DNA of 64,000 bases. Origin: CAADGU01 sp964467705. Lineage in GTDB: Bacteria > Chloroflexota > Anaerolineae > Promineifilales > Promineifilaceae. Location of the stretch: NCBI GenBank assembly GCA_964467705.1, contig CAYXUZ010000004.1:34374-98373 (forward strand). Reading direction: 5' to 3'. Each line of letters begins with the position of its first letter. Position 1 is the stretch's first letter. Made by a program: the position numbers and the translations under genes. This document shows positions 15,495-25,201 of the stretch, piece by piece. The notes under the pieces are model-generated. The model saw only the letters and a list, made by a program, of their open reading frames with translations. It was not told the DNA's origin and did no database searches.

Positions 15495-18292
15495 ATGGCT
15501 GAGAAGAAAACAAGTAACAACAGCAAAGGCAACGGCCGCAATGCGCAGAACGGCCGTAACACCGCCAACAGCGCCAAACCCACGCGCCAGAAAACGACGG
15601 CCAGCAGTAAACCAACCCGTGGCGGTACCCAAAAATCGCCTGCGCCCCGTAAAACAGCCACCCCCCGCAAAACCACCACCTCCCGCAAGACAACCACCCG
15701 GCGCAGCAAAACACCTCGCGAACTACGCCTGAATCTGGCGCAAAAGGCGCTGATCTTCGGCATCATTATCGTTTTTCTCACCGTCATCCTGGTACTCAGT
15801 TTGCTCTCGCCCACGCAGGGACAATTGACAGAAACCCTCTCCCTGGCCATGCGCCAGCTTTTTGGATGGGGGGGGCTGCTGGCCCCGCTTATCACCGGCG
15901 GCATTGGGCTGTATCTGGTGCTGTGGGGCATGGATCAGCAGCCGGAAATCCCTGCCTTTCGTGTTACCGGTTTTGTCTTGCTCTTCCTCTCGTTTGAAGC
16001 GTTTGCCACGCAGGTAGTCCTGGGGCGGGGAACGTATGCCGACGTGTGGGCGGTGGCGAAGGCCGGGCATGGCGGCGGCTACCTGGGTGGCCTCGTCACC
16101 TATGGTTTGCAGGGAAGCCTGGGCAATTTGGGGGCCGCTTTTACGCTGATCGTAGTGGCGATCATTGGCGCGGTGCTGCTTTCCGGCGTCACGCGGGAGG
16201 GGTTCGGGCAGTTCATCAACCAGTTAAAGACAGGGCTGCCCGTGGAAGAAGCTGCTTTGCCAGAGCGGGAAGTGGTGGTCAACAGCCGCCGTGCCCGCCG
16301 CCCGGCCAATCCGCCCGATCCCAATCAACCGCCATTGCCTCTGGCGGCCGTGCCCGAACAAGCCACCCCCCCACCGGATACCGCCAAAGTTGCGCCACCA
16401 CGAGTGCAGTTACGGCCGTCGCGCGAGACACGGCCGTCCGCACCCAAAAAAGAACCCACCGCCAAACCGGAACCGGCAACCATCGTTTCGCCGGTATTTT
16501 TGGGCAGTAACGGCCGTCCCGCCCACAACTGGCAGCTACCCACCCTCACCGACATGCTCAACCCCGGCACCGACCATGACCCGTCCGGCACCATCATCCG
16601 CGAGCAAGTAGAAATCATCGAACACACGCTGGAAAGTTTTGGCGCGCCCGCCACCGTCGTCGAAATCAACCAGGGACCAACCGTTACCCAATTTGGCGTG
16701 GAACCCAGTTTCCTGGAAATGCGCAACGGCAAACGCACCAAAGTCAAGGTGGGCAAAATTGCCGGCCTGGCCGACGACCTGGCGCTGGCGCTGCACGCCG
16801 CCGCTATTCGTATTCAAGCACCTGTACCCGGCAAAGGGTATGTAGGCATCGAAGTCCCCAATCCGGCCAAAGCCCTCGTCTCCCTGCGCGACGTGATGGA
16901 AACGACCGAGTTCCAGAAAATCAAATCCCCCCTGCGGCTAGGGCTGGGGCAGGATGTGGCCGGACAGCCGATTACGGCCGACCTGACCAAAATGCCGCAT
17001 CTGCTCATTGCCGGTGCCACCGGCTCCGGGAAGTCTGTGTCAACGGTATCATCGCCTGCCTGCTGCTGCAAAACACGCCCGACCAGTTAAAGCTGGTGAT
17101 GGTTGACCCCAAGCGGGTGGAACTGACCGGCTACAACGGCATCCCCCATCTGGCGGCGCCGGTGGTGGTGGAGATGGATCGGGTCATTGGAGTACTGCAA
17201 TGGGCGATGCGGGAGATGGACAACCGCTACAAGCTATTTGCCGAGGTGGGGGCGCGCAACATCACCGACTACAACAAAAAAATCCGCCGCCAAAAGGACG
17301 CCGAATCGCTGCCCTACATCGTCATCATCGTAGACGAACTGGCCGACCTGATGATGATGTCGCCGGAGGAGACGGAGCGGGGCATCACCCGGCTGGCGCA
17401 GTTGGCGCGGGCGACGGGGATGCACCTGATTATTGCCACGCAACGGCCGTCGGTAGATGTGGTCACCGGTCTGATCAAGGCCAATTTCCCGGCGCGGATC
17501 GCCTTTGCCGTCGCCTCCGGCACGGACAGCCGCGTTATTTTGGACGCGACGGGCGCAGAGCGGCTGTTGGGGCAGGGGGATATGCTCTATCAAGCGCCGG
17601 ACGCGGCCTCGCCCATCCGGGCGCAGGGCTGTTTTGTCAGCGATGGCGAACTGAGCAAGCTGATTGATTATTGGCGCATTGCCCGCCGCTTTAACCTCAT
17701 TCCGGCGACGGAAAGTGCGCAGCCCCGTCCCGTTGAACCGGCAGTAGAGGAAGAAGACGAGCCGGTTGGGCCGCAAAATCAGACGAAAACGGTAACGGAC
17801 ACGGCCGTGACCCAACCCGCCCCCGCCATTGCGCCACCGGTGATCAATATGGGTGGTGCGGCCGTGCGCCAATCGCCCCAGAGCAAACCGGTGGTCGTGA
17901 CCAATACACCCACGCCTGAACCGGACGACGTGTTTGCCCCTTCGCCCAAACCTGTGGCCAAACCCGAACCATCCAAGCAGCAGCCGTTGTGGGAGGCGCT
18001 GCAAGAAGCCGAAAACGAACCGCCATCGGCCGAAGATGAACTGATGCCGGAAGCGATTGCTATGGTGCGCCAACTCAACAAAGCCTCCACCTCCCTCCTC
18101 CAGCGCCGGTTCCGCATTGGCTACACCCGCGCCGCCCGCCTCATTGACGAGATGGAGGAGATGGGCGTTGTTGGCCCACCCACCGGCACCAGCAAAGCCC
18201 GCGAAGTGCTGCCCTGGGACGGTCCGCCCGCCGCCACCGGCCCGAAAATTGAAGGGAGCCATGAGCCAACCGAAACCGACGAAGAGTTCTGA
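15495..18292 (+). CDS. ftsK: FtsK/SpoIIIE DNA translocase, frameshifted at Walker A
   Basis: A chromosome-segregation motor. The first ~75 residues are basic (RKTTTSRKTTTRRSK), followed by four membrane helices to about residue 230, a Pro-rich linker and the RecA-like motor. The Walker A motif GATGSGKSV ends at 17037-17039, where the frame breaks. It resumes in another frame with CLLLQNTPDQLKLVMVDPKRVEL (Walker B region and beyond) and ends in a gamma winged helix (LLQRRFRIGYTRAARLIDEM). The expected SVCVNG is short of bases inside TCTGTGTCAACGG, consistent with loss of four bases from a TG run. FtsK is normally important, so an assembly error is as likely as a true mutation. Confidence 0.85.
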
Positions 18293-19136
18293 TATTGGCG
18301 CCAAACGGCTGGTGAGCCTGGCCCCCACGGCCTGGGTAAGATGGCTGACGGGGGTAGACACGGCCGTATCCCTGGACATCCTCTCCGGTGAATTCCAATG
18401 GGTCAGCCGCGCCAACGACGTGTTAATCCGCGCCCACTCTCCGCCGCACGGCGACTTCCTCGTCGCCAACGAAATCTAGCTACACGCCGACCGGCGCATG
18501 GACATACGCCTCCGCGCTTATGCGGCTCTGGCGGAAGAGCGGTATAATCTACCCGTCTTTCCCGTCCTCGTGAACATTCTGCCTACCACTACACCCATTA
18601 GCCAGCGTTACTACTCCGAATTTATGGGGCTGATCGCTCGACAGGATTTCAAAGTGATCAACTTATGGGAAGTGGAGGCCGGGCTGGTTTTTGACCTGAA
18701 TTTGCCCACGCTGCTGCCATTTGTGCCGGTGTTGAAGGGTGGCGATAATGTGGCCTCTGTCAAAAAAGCGGTCAACCTGCTGCGTGCCGAGGGCGACCTG
18801 GAAGAGTTAGAACCGCTGCTTACGTTCTTCGCTCGCTTTGCTTTAGAATCGGAAGTGATCAGACAAATTATGAGGTGGGATATGGCTGTTTTAAGAGAAT
18901 CACCCTGGTATAACGAAATTTTGGCGGAAGGTCTGGCCGAAGGTCGAGAAGAAGGTCGAGAAGAAGGCCGAGAAGAATTGCTGCTATATATTTTGCGGCG
19001 GCGGTTTGGTGAGCTGCCCTATGATTTGACGCAGCAGATCCGCCAACTTGATGCTGAGAAAAACCTGGAACTGGCCGACCTGGCGCTCGAAGCGAAATCC
19101 CTGGCTGAGATTCAAGCCTTTTTCCACGCGAACTAA
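18261..19136 (+). pseudogene. Rpn/PD-(D/E)XK-like nuclease-family gene with one in-frame amber codon
   Basis: MSQPKPTKSSDIGAKRLVSL starts at an ATG 32 bases inside the end of ftsK. The frame runs through the nuclease-like region (VDTAVSLDILSGEFQWVSR, GDFLVANEI) to TAG at 18477-18479, then continues in the same frame as LHADRRMDIRLRAYAALAEERY to 19136. Homologous proteins of this type read EIQLH at this place, so a CAG-to-TAG change is the simplest reading. The C-terminal part (GLAEGREEGREEGREE, then ILRRRFGELP) is the DUF4351-like tail of Rpn-type proteins. An internal start at 18498 could still express the tail. Recoding is possible but unsupported. Confidence 0.75.
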
Positions 19137-19149
19137 TACCGGGCTGACC

Positions 19150-19182
19150 ACACCTGACAGGTCCTATGCGACCTGTCAGATG
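19150..19182. repeat. Degenerate copy of the 33-base palindrome
   Basis: CTGACAGGTC (19154-19163) pairs with GACCTGTCAG (19170-19179). The arms resemble copies 1 and 5, but the outer bases no longer match. Confidence 0.55.
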
Positions 19183-19251
19183 TTATTCTGTTTCCATTCC
19201 CCTTTTCATTCTTGCAACTGATATTGGTTTGTGGAATACTTCCGCAAAAGG

Positions 19252-19274
19252 GCGACGGTCATCCGTCGCTTTTT
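19252..19274 (+). terminator. Rho-independent terminator
   Basis: GCGACGG (19252-19258), loop TCAT, CCGTCGC (19263-19269), then TTTTT. It lies downstream of the Rpn-like pseudogene and 80 bases before korA, so it may end the ftsK unit or attenuate korA. Confidence 0.75.
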
Positions 19275-19354
19275 GTGTCTCATATTCGTTTGGCTGCGCT
19301 GGCTATTTCCCTGACCACGCAGCGCATTTTCAACAGCACAAGGAGAATAACCTC

Positions 19355-21175
19355 ATGGGGCTTGTAGAATTGATGCCTCAAGACAAGGTGGCGGTCACAC
19401 GGCCGTCCATCATCAACGACTTTTCGCTGGTAGCCGCTACAGCCAACGGCACCGGCAGCCAGACGGCCAACATGACCATTTTGCGGGCACTCTTCAAAAT
19501 GGGCATTCCCGTCAATGGCAAGAACATCTTCCCCAGTAACATTCAAGGGCTACCCACCTGGTATCACATTCGCGTCAGCAAAGATGGTTACATCGCCCGG
19601 CGGCACACGTCGGAGATATTGATCGCCTTTAACCAGGCGACGGTGGCCGAAGACATCCAGAATTTGCCGCCGGGTGGGGTCTGTATTTTTAATGCGGATT
19701 GGCGCAACACACCACAGCGGGATGATGTGACCATGTATGCCATTCCCGTTAATCAGTTTGTGAAGGAGACGGGCACAACGGGCAAACAGAAGGATTATGT
19801 GGCCAACATGGTTTATGTGGGGGCGGCCGCACAGTTGCTCAACATTCCGTTGGAAAAGATAGAGGAGGCTTTGAGCTTCCACTTCAAGGGGCGGCGCAAG
19901 TTGATTGACCTGAACTTGAATGTGGTGAAAGCGGCTTATGAGTGGACGGCCGAACACATTGTCAAAAGCGACCCCTACGGCGTGGAGCCGATGAATGAAA
20001 CGGAAGGGCTGATTATGATGACCGGCAATGAAGCCGCCGGGTTGGGGTCGGTTTTTGGCGGCGTCACGTTTGCTGCCTGGTATCCCATCACCCCGTCCAC
20101 CAGCCTGATTGACGCCCTGAACGAGTATCTGCCGCAGCTGCGCCGTGACCCGGAGACGGGTGAACACAACTATGTGGTGGTGCAGGCGGAGGATGAATTG
20201 GCGGCGATTGGCATGTTGCTGGGTGCGGGCTGGGCCGGGGCGCGGGCGATGACGGCCACGTCTGGCCCTGGCATTTCGCTGATGGCGGAGTTTGCCGGGT
20301 TGGGTTATTTTGCGGAGATTCCGGCGGTGATTTGGGACATTCAGCGGGTCGGCCCCAGCACGGGGCTGCCCACGCGCACCGGGCAGGGGGACGTGACCTT
20401 TGTCTATTATCTGGGGCATGGGGATACGAAGAATGTGATTTTGTTCCCCTCGACGATTAAGGAATGTTTTGAATTTGGCACAACGGCGCATAATCTGGCG
20501 GATGGGTTGCAGACGCCGGTTTTTGTGCTGAGTGACCTGGATTTGGGCATGAACAACTGGATGTCGGAGCCGTTTGATTATCCGGCGGAGCCGATTCAGC
20601 GGGGCAAGGTGCTGCGCGGCGATGAGATTCCGCTGGATTGGGGGCGGTATGTGGATGTAGACGGCGATGGGGTGGGCTACCGCACGTTGCCGGGCGATGA
20701 GAACTGGCGCAGTGCCTGGTTTGCGCGGGGGACGGGGCATAATGCACGGGCGACATACAGCGAACGGCCGTCGGACTGGCACGAAAATATGGATCGGCTG
20801 CGGCGTAAATTTGACACGGCGCGTGACATGGTACCGGGGCCGATAATTGACGAAGTGGAGGGGGCGGAGATCGGCATTATTGCCTATGGCACGACGCGCT
20901 ACGCCATTGAGGAGGCACGGGATCGGTTGGCGGCGGATGGGATTAAGACGAGCTTTATGCGGCTGCGGGCGCTGCCGGTGAATGGCACGGTGCGGGATTT
21001 TATTGCCCGTTACAAGCAGGTGTATGTGATTGAGATGAACCGCGATGGACAGATGCACGCCATTTTGCAGACGGAAGCGCCGGAACTGGCGACGCGATTG
21101 GTGTCGCTGGCGTATCTGGATGGGATGCCGTTGACGGCGCGGTGGGTGGTGGAGGCGATTTTGAAAAAGGCGTAA
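19355..21175 (+). CDS. korA: 2-oxoacid:ferredoxin oxidoreductase, fused gamma-alpha subunit
   Basis: A 606-residue protein. The N-terminal gamma domain (about residues 20-210) includes SLVAATANGTGSQTANMTIL, the glycine-rich start of the CoA-binding domain. The alpha part follows (TGNEAAGLGSVFGGVTFAAW, YPITPSTSLIDALNEYL, GPGISLMAEFAGLGYFAEIP). With the beta subunit it interconverts a 2-oxoacid such as 2-oxoglutarate or pyruvate with its acyl-CoA, reducing ferredoxin in the cytoplasm. The ATG at 19355 follows AGGAG at 19341-19345; upstream in-frame codons lie in the leader. The chosen gene name reflects the fused layout usual for KorA; substrate is not proven. Confidence 0.9.
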   Translation: MGLVELMPQDKVAVTRPSIINDFSLVAATANGTGSQTANMTILRALFKMGIPVNGKNIFPSNIQGLPTWYHIRVSKDGYIARRHTSEILIAFNQATVAEDIQNLPPGGVCIFNADWRNTPQRDDVTMYAIPVNQFVKETGTTGKQKDYVANMVYVGAAAQLLNIPLEKIEEALSFHFKGRRKLIDLNLNVVKAAYEWTAEHIVKSDPYGVEPMNETEGLIMMTGNEAAGLGSVFGGVTFAAWYPITPSTSLIDALNEYLPQLRRDPETGEHNYVVVQAEDELAAIGMLLGAGWAGARAMTATSGPGISLMAEFAGLGYFAEIPAVIWDIQRVGPSTGLPTRTGQGDVTFVYYLGHGDTKNVILFPSTIKECFEFGTTAHNLADGLQTPVFVLSDLDLGMNNWMSEPFDYPAEPIQRGKVLRGDEIPLDWGRYVDVDGDGVGYRTLPGDENWRSAWFARGTGHNARATYSERPSDWHENMDRLRRKFDTARDMVPGPIIDEVEGAEIGIIAYGTTRYAIEEARDRLAADGIKTSFMRLRALPVNGTVRDFIARYKQVYVIEMNRDGQMHAILQTEAPELATRLVSLAYLDGMPLTARWVVEAILKKA

Positions 21176-21236
21176 TCCGTAACTCGTTGTCCGTGGTCAG
21201 ATTTCGGATTACGGTTTACGAATTACGGTTCACGGA
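21176..21236. repeat. Mirrored (CGTAATC)n repeat between korA and korB
   Basis: CCGTAACTCG/TCCGTGG on the left and CGGATTACGG, TTTACG, AATTACGG on the right. It fills the whole 69-base gap between the two subunit genes, just before the korB ribosome-binding site. Confidence 0.75.
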
Positions 21237-21244
21237 GATTGAAG

Positions 21245-22282
21245 ATGGGTACAAGACGAGAACCTAATGTGAATTTAATCGGGCTGGCGAAGGTGGATTA
21301 TAACGGCAGCCCAACGACGTTGTGCCAGGGGTGCGGGCATAATTCGATTGCCAGCCAGGTGATTCAGGTGGCGTTTGAGTTGAGTGTACGGCCGCATGAG
21401 ATCATCAAGTTGAGTGGGATTGGCTGTTCGAGCAAGTCGCCGGCTTATTTCTTGGGGCAGTCGCATGGCTTGAATGGGCTGCACGGCCGTATGCCCAGTC
21501 TGGCTACGGGGGCATTGCTGGCCAACCATCAGTTGCGTGGCATTGGCGTGAGTGGGGACGGGGATACGGCCAGCATTGGCATGGGGCAGTTCAAGCATTT
21601 GATGCGGCGCAATGTGCGCATGGTGTACATTGTGGAGAATAACGGCGTCTATGGCCTGACGAAGGGGCAGTTTTCGGCGACGGCGGATGAGGGGCAGGAG
21701 TTGAAATATGCCGGGGTGAATGATTTGCCGCCGATTGATATTTGTATGGAGGCGGTGATTGCCGGGTGTGGTTTTGTGGCCCGCTCGTTTTCGGGGGATG
21801 CGAAGCAGGTACGGGAGTTGTTGAAGGCGGCGTTGAGTCATCGGGGCACGGCCGTGCTGGACATCATCAGCCCGTGTGTGGCCTTTAATAACCATGACAC
21901 CTCTACCAAGAGCTATGGCTATGGCAAAGACCACGAAGCGCCGCTGCATGATTTTGGCTGGGTGCCGCCCGCGGAGGAGATTACCATTGAGGCGTATGAT
22001 CCGGGTGAAATGCGCGTGGTGGAGATGCACGACGGTTCGCACATTCAACTGCGCAAGCTGGAAGAGGATTATGACCCGACGGATAAACTGGGCGCGCTGC
22101 ACCGGCTGCAATGGGCGCAGGAGCAGCAGGAGTTTATTACGGGCTTGATTTATTATGACCCGGAACGGCCGTCGCTGGCCGAAGTGAGCCGACTGACAGA
22201 TACACCATTGGCGCTGCTGGATGGGGAACGGATACGGCCGTCGGCCCAGGCGTTGGCGGAGATTATGGTAGGGTTGCAGTAA
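21245..22282 (+). CDS. korB: 2-oxoacid:ferredoxin oxidoreductase, beta subunit
   Basis: A 345-residue thiamine-diphosphate subunit, partner of the upstream gamma-alpha chain. The thiamine-diphosphate site is GVSGDGDTASIGMGQF with VENNGVYGLTKGQ, the GDGD-to-NN motif. Cysteines that fit the [4Fe-4S] cluster are in TLCQGCGHNS, IGCSSKS and ISPCVAF. The ATG at 21245 lies 7 bases after GGAGA, whereas the in-frame TTG at 21239 has no site. Its 3' end is followed at once by a heptamer repeat and a strong terminator, so korAB is a two-gene operon. Confidence 0.92.
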   Translation: MGTRREPNVNLIGLAKVDYNGSPTTLCQGCGHNSIASQVIQVAFELSVRPHEIIKLSGIGCSSKSPAYFLGQSHGLNGLHGRMPSLATGALLANHQLRGIGVSGDGDTASIGMGQFKHLMRRNVRMVYIVENNGVYGLTKGQFSATADEGQELKYAGVNDLPPIDICMEAVIAGCGFVARSFSGDAKQVRELLKAALSHRGTAVLDIISPCVAFNNHDTSTKSYGYGKDHEAPLHDFGWVPPAEEITIEAYDPGEMRVVEMHDGSHIQLRKLEEDYDPTDKLGALHRLQWAQEQQEFITGLIYYDPERPSLAEVSRLTDTPLALLDGERIRPSAQALAEIMVGLQ

Positions 22283-22312
22283 GTCGGTTATCGGTAAACA
22301 GTAATCGGTAAT
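22282..22312. repeat. Trailer repeat shared with the etf operon
   Basis: The 28 bases at 22282-22309 are identical to 62887-62914. In both places they begin at the last base(s) of the stop codon and precede a terminator hairpin. Confidence 0.9.
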
Positions 22313-22316
22313 CAGG

Positions 22317-22351
22317 AGAGACGGCCGTACCCGCTACGGCCGTCTCTTTTT
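22317..22351 (+). terminator. Rho-independent terminator built from ACGGCCGT, korAB
   Basis: A perfect 13-base stem (AGAGACGGCCGTA at 22317-22329 and its complement at 22335-22347), loop CCCGC, then TTTTT. Each arm contains one complete ACGGCCGT octamer. Confidence 0.92.
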
Positions 22352-22378
22352 AGTTTGCCATCATAGAAACAAGGAATG

Positions 22379-25012
22379 TTACGGCCGTATCACCACAGGT
22401 AGATATAACTGATAAGGGACTTGAACAAAGACGGCCGTTACGGCATTGTTTTGAGTGATGGTGATGACTTGTGGATTTTTGTTGCCAGATAAATCGCCAC
22501 TCCAACTATCAAACAACCAGCCGGCATTGGGCACGGCCGTCATGGTAATAACATCCCCATAGTAATAAACGGGCTGCTCCGGCTGGACAATCAAACTGCC
22601 ATTACCGGCAGTTTGAACATCCAGCGTGTAGGGGATAGCGTTGAACTCGGCAGTGATGGAGAGACTTTGGGTAATGGTCAGAACCTGGGGGTTTTGAGTG
22701 CCAGCTAGACCACCACCCCACTGATCAAATGTCCAACCAGCGTCCGGCACGGCCGTAACCGTAATCGTTTCCCCGTAACTGTAACCCGGCTGCTCAGGCT
22801 GAATATGGATTTCGCCACCTGGCCCGGCAATCGTCTCTATGCCAAAGAGAGCGGAGGCAAACAATTCCCAATCACCTGATTGGCAGATGGGCACAGTCAA
22901 CCAGTTTTCATCCAGGTTTCGCGCATATGGCCCACAGGCGGCATATTCCCACTGACTACCATTCCATCGCTGCAACACCAGCGAATTTTCATTCAGCCCA
23001 ACCACATCTTCATCGTTATAAGTGAGTGTCAGGGTAAGAGGCTCCTGTAAAACGGTATCCTGCTGGCGCACAATTCCTTGATAGAGGGCAATGTGGAAAG
23101 CCCGTTCCATGGGCAGCAAATCAGATGGGGCGACGGCCGTCACCCACCTTGCCAATTGCTCCGATTCCATGACGCTGGTATAGAGTAATTGGTTGGTTTC
23201 TGTCACTGCATCCGCAGGGGCCGTCAGGGTGAGGGTACGGCCGTTGCCATCTGTATAGTTCAATGCCCCACCTGCCCCCGGTTGCAGCGGCGTTTGTGCA
23301 TCTGCCAGTTGAATGGCAATGTGTGGTACTTGGGTATACAGGCTGCCAAATCCAGACCCAAAATTACTAATTGCATTGTAGGTTGGGTCAACTTCCAGCT
23401 TCACGCGGAATCCCAGTGTGTTTGTAATGCTGTTACTGACCACATCTGTTAGTTCTACCACAAAAAGCTCTGGTGGATCATTTTCATCGGTGGTCAAGGT
23501 GGTGATAAGCGCCGAAGGGCGGTCAAAATCATCAATTGTCACAGCCAGATCAGCAGGTTGGTAAAAAGCGAGCTCATGAGTTATGGGTGGGACAGGAAAA
23601 GAAATTGTTGCTCGCTCTTCAGTTAAAACCAGGTGTGCCTGAGCCAATGGCTGGGTTAGCTCTGGCAGCGTCATTTCCAAAAAGCCCCGATTAAATGCAC
23701 GATTCATAGATGTCGTTTTGAAATAGCTGGATAGGACCATATCGCTTGGGGATACCTGAATAATCCCCATCTCTGGCATATAAGACACACTCCCGGTTGC
23801 CTCCGCCGGAACGGTAATAGTCGCCGTGCCATTCACTGAACAGAGTGGCGTCCCGCTGAATGGCGGCGGCGGCGAAGCGGAAAGATAGCTGTTGTAAGCA
23901 CCATCGGGATCGCTAAAATCTACTATATCAGGTGCCCAATCATGTGTGGGAACACCTTCGTCATCGAACATGGAATCAACGGCATAATCAAAAGTTTCGT
24001 TGGGAGAGATGAAAGAGAGTGGAAAAACCAGGCGTAGCGTATGGCTATCCCAATCATACCAACCTACACTGCAAGGATTCAGACTGCTCAGAGCACCATC
24101 GAACGAAAAGCCATTACCATATAAAGCCCCGAAGTTGCCTGTTAGACTAAAGGTTTCATCAGCGCCCGGCTGGTCACAGGCGTTGCCTGTTCCGGCGTCA
24201 GCATCGGTATTGAGACACCAGGAAATTGTCTGGGGCAGGTCATCCATAAATGGTATGTCCAGAAAACGAAGTCGGATGTCTACTTTGTTGTTCCACACAA
24301 CGGCCGTGCCAAATGTCAGGTCGGCGTGGGGCAAGGCAACATCACCGGCCGGGTCTTGCCAGACGCCCAACGTCACCGTGGGATCATCGAGTTCCACAAA
24401 TACCTGGGACAAAACCAGCGGGCCACAAGGTGATTGGGGGCAGGTGGGGGTGGGGCCAACGGCCGTCACCGTCACTTGGTGAATACCCTCATCAGCCGTG
24501 AAACCCAAATAATCGGTAACAAACTCCTCTGTCTGGCCGGTGGCGGTGATGACGCTCCCGGCAAAGTCTATGACCTGCACCGTATAGCTCACCACGCCCA
24601 TTCCATCCACCACCAGCATGATTCCCCCCGTGCCCAAAGGTAGCTGAATTGTCGCATCCTGGTTCAATATCAAGACGATGTTGCCACCGTCGGGATTTTC
24701 GGGGTCTGGCGGGCAGGTAGGGTCAGCACAAAAGGCAGAAGTCACCCCAAACGGGTCGGTGAAGGTCACACCATTCAGGATGAGCGGGTTAGAAATGTAC
24801 TCCTGGCCGGGGACGGGGACGCTAGAGCCGTTTGGCGGCAAATTTTCAAAATTGATGTTGGTGAGCGGCCCGGTAGCCGCCTCAAAACTGGCATAATCGG
24901 TATAAACTGTTGTTTCCGGCACATGGGGTTCCAGGGAAAAAATAGTCGCCGCTCCTAATAGGAACAGACTGACCATTATGCATAAACCAAATACACGATA
25001 CTGATTGTTCAT
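22379..25012 (-). CDS. Large secreted surface protein with C-terminal InlB-type repeats
   Basis: An 877-residue protein with a signal peptide (MNNQYRVFGLCIMVSLFLLG). The N-terminal half contains beta-rich modules (VTFTDPFGVTSAF, then VTLGVWQDPAGDVALPHADL). The C-terminal region holds two copies of a ~75-residue repeat: YSYGETITVTAVPDAGWTF and YYYGDVITMTAVPNAGWLF, each followed by NPQVxTITQ, the divergent InlB B-repeat type. It ends YLPVVIRP; I recall LPxxxR-like C-termini from secreted Chloroflexi proteins, but the sorting role is unproven. The ATG at 25010-25012 has GGAGGT six bases upstream. No enzymatic motif seen; adhesion or cell-surface coat is a guess. Confidence 0.8.
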   Translation of the reverse strand: MNNQYRVFGLCIMVSLFLLGAATIFSLEPHVPETTVYTDYASFEAATGPLTNINFENLPPNGSSVPVPGQEYISNPLILNGVTFTDPFGVTSAFCADPTCPPDPENPDGGNIVLILNQDATIQLPLGTGGIMLVVDGMGVVSYTVQVIDFAGSVITATGQTEEFVTDYLGFTADEGIHQVTVTAVGPTPTCPQSPCGPLVLSQVFVELDDPTVTLGVWQDPAGDVALPHADLTFGTAVVWNNKVDIRLRFLDIPFMDDLPQTISWCLNTDADAGTGNACDQPGADETFSLTGNFGALYGNGFSFDGALSSLNPCSVGWYDWDSHTLRLVFPLSFISPNETFDYAVDSMFDDEGVPTHDWAPDIVDFSDPDGAYNSYLSASPPPPFSGTPLCSVNGTATITVPAEATGSVSYMPEMGIIQVSPSDMVLSSYFKTTSMNRAFNRGFLEMTLPELTQPLAQAHLVLTEERATISFPVPPITHELAFYQPADLAVTIDDFDRPSALITTLTTDENDPPELFVVELTDVVSNSITNTLGFRVKLEVDPTYNAISNFGSGFGSLYTQVPHIAIQLADAQTPLQPGAGGALNYTDGNGRTLTLTAPADAVTETNQLLYTSVMESEQLARWVTAVAPSDLLPMERAFHIALYQGIVRQQDTVLQEPLTLTLTYNDEDVVGLNENSLVLQRWNGSQWEYAACGPYARNLDENWLTVPICQSGDWELFASALFGIETIAGPGGEIHIQPEQPGYSYGETITVTAVPDAGWTFDQWGGGLAGTQNPQVLTITQSLSITAEFNAIPYTLDVQTAGNGSLIVQPEQPVYYYGDVITMTAVPNAGWLFDSWSGDLSGNKNPQVITITQNNAVTAVFVQVPYQLYLPVVIRP

Positions 25013-25156
25013 TTTTGACCTCCGATGGTAAATATGGCACAAGTGCCCCCAATCAATGATAGATATGTGTACTATAGCATAGGTGTTTGCTGAACTGCCA
25101 GTGATATTTTAGCTAGTGGTTGAGAATTAAGATCATGTTATTATGCTGTATCCCAC

Positions 25157-25185
25157 GACACGGCCGTACCACCTACGGCCGTGTC
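25157..25185. promoter_or_regulatory. Octamer hairpin upstream of the E2-like gene
   Basis: A perfect 12-base stem (GACACGGCCGTA at 25157-25168, complement at 25174-25185) around CCACC, 17 bases before the ATG at 25202. With no T-run it does not look like a terminator; it could be a leader structure or operator. Confidence 0.6.
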
Positions 25186-25201
25186 TGACCGAGAAGTTGT
25201 G

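Noticed and set aside
17234..18469. 411-codon open frame opposite ftsK
   Set aside because: Shadow of the ftsK motor and gamma domain; no recognisable protein.
19550..21058. 502-codon open frame on the minus strand
   Set aside because: It lies opposite korA, which has all subunit motifs. The product is rich in Arg, Pro and His, as expected of a shadow frame in G+C-rich DNA.
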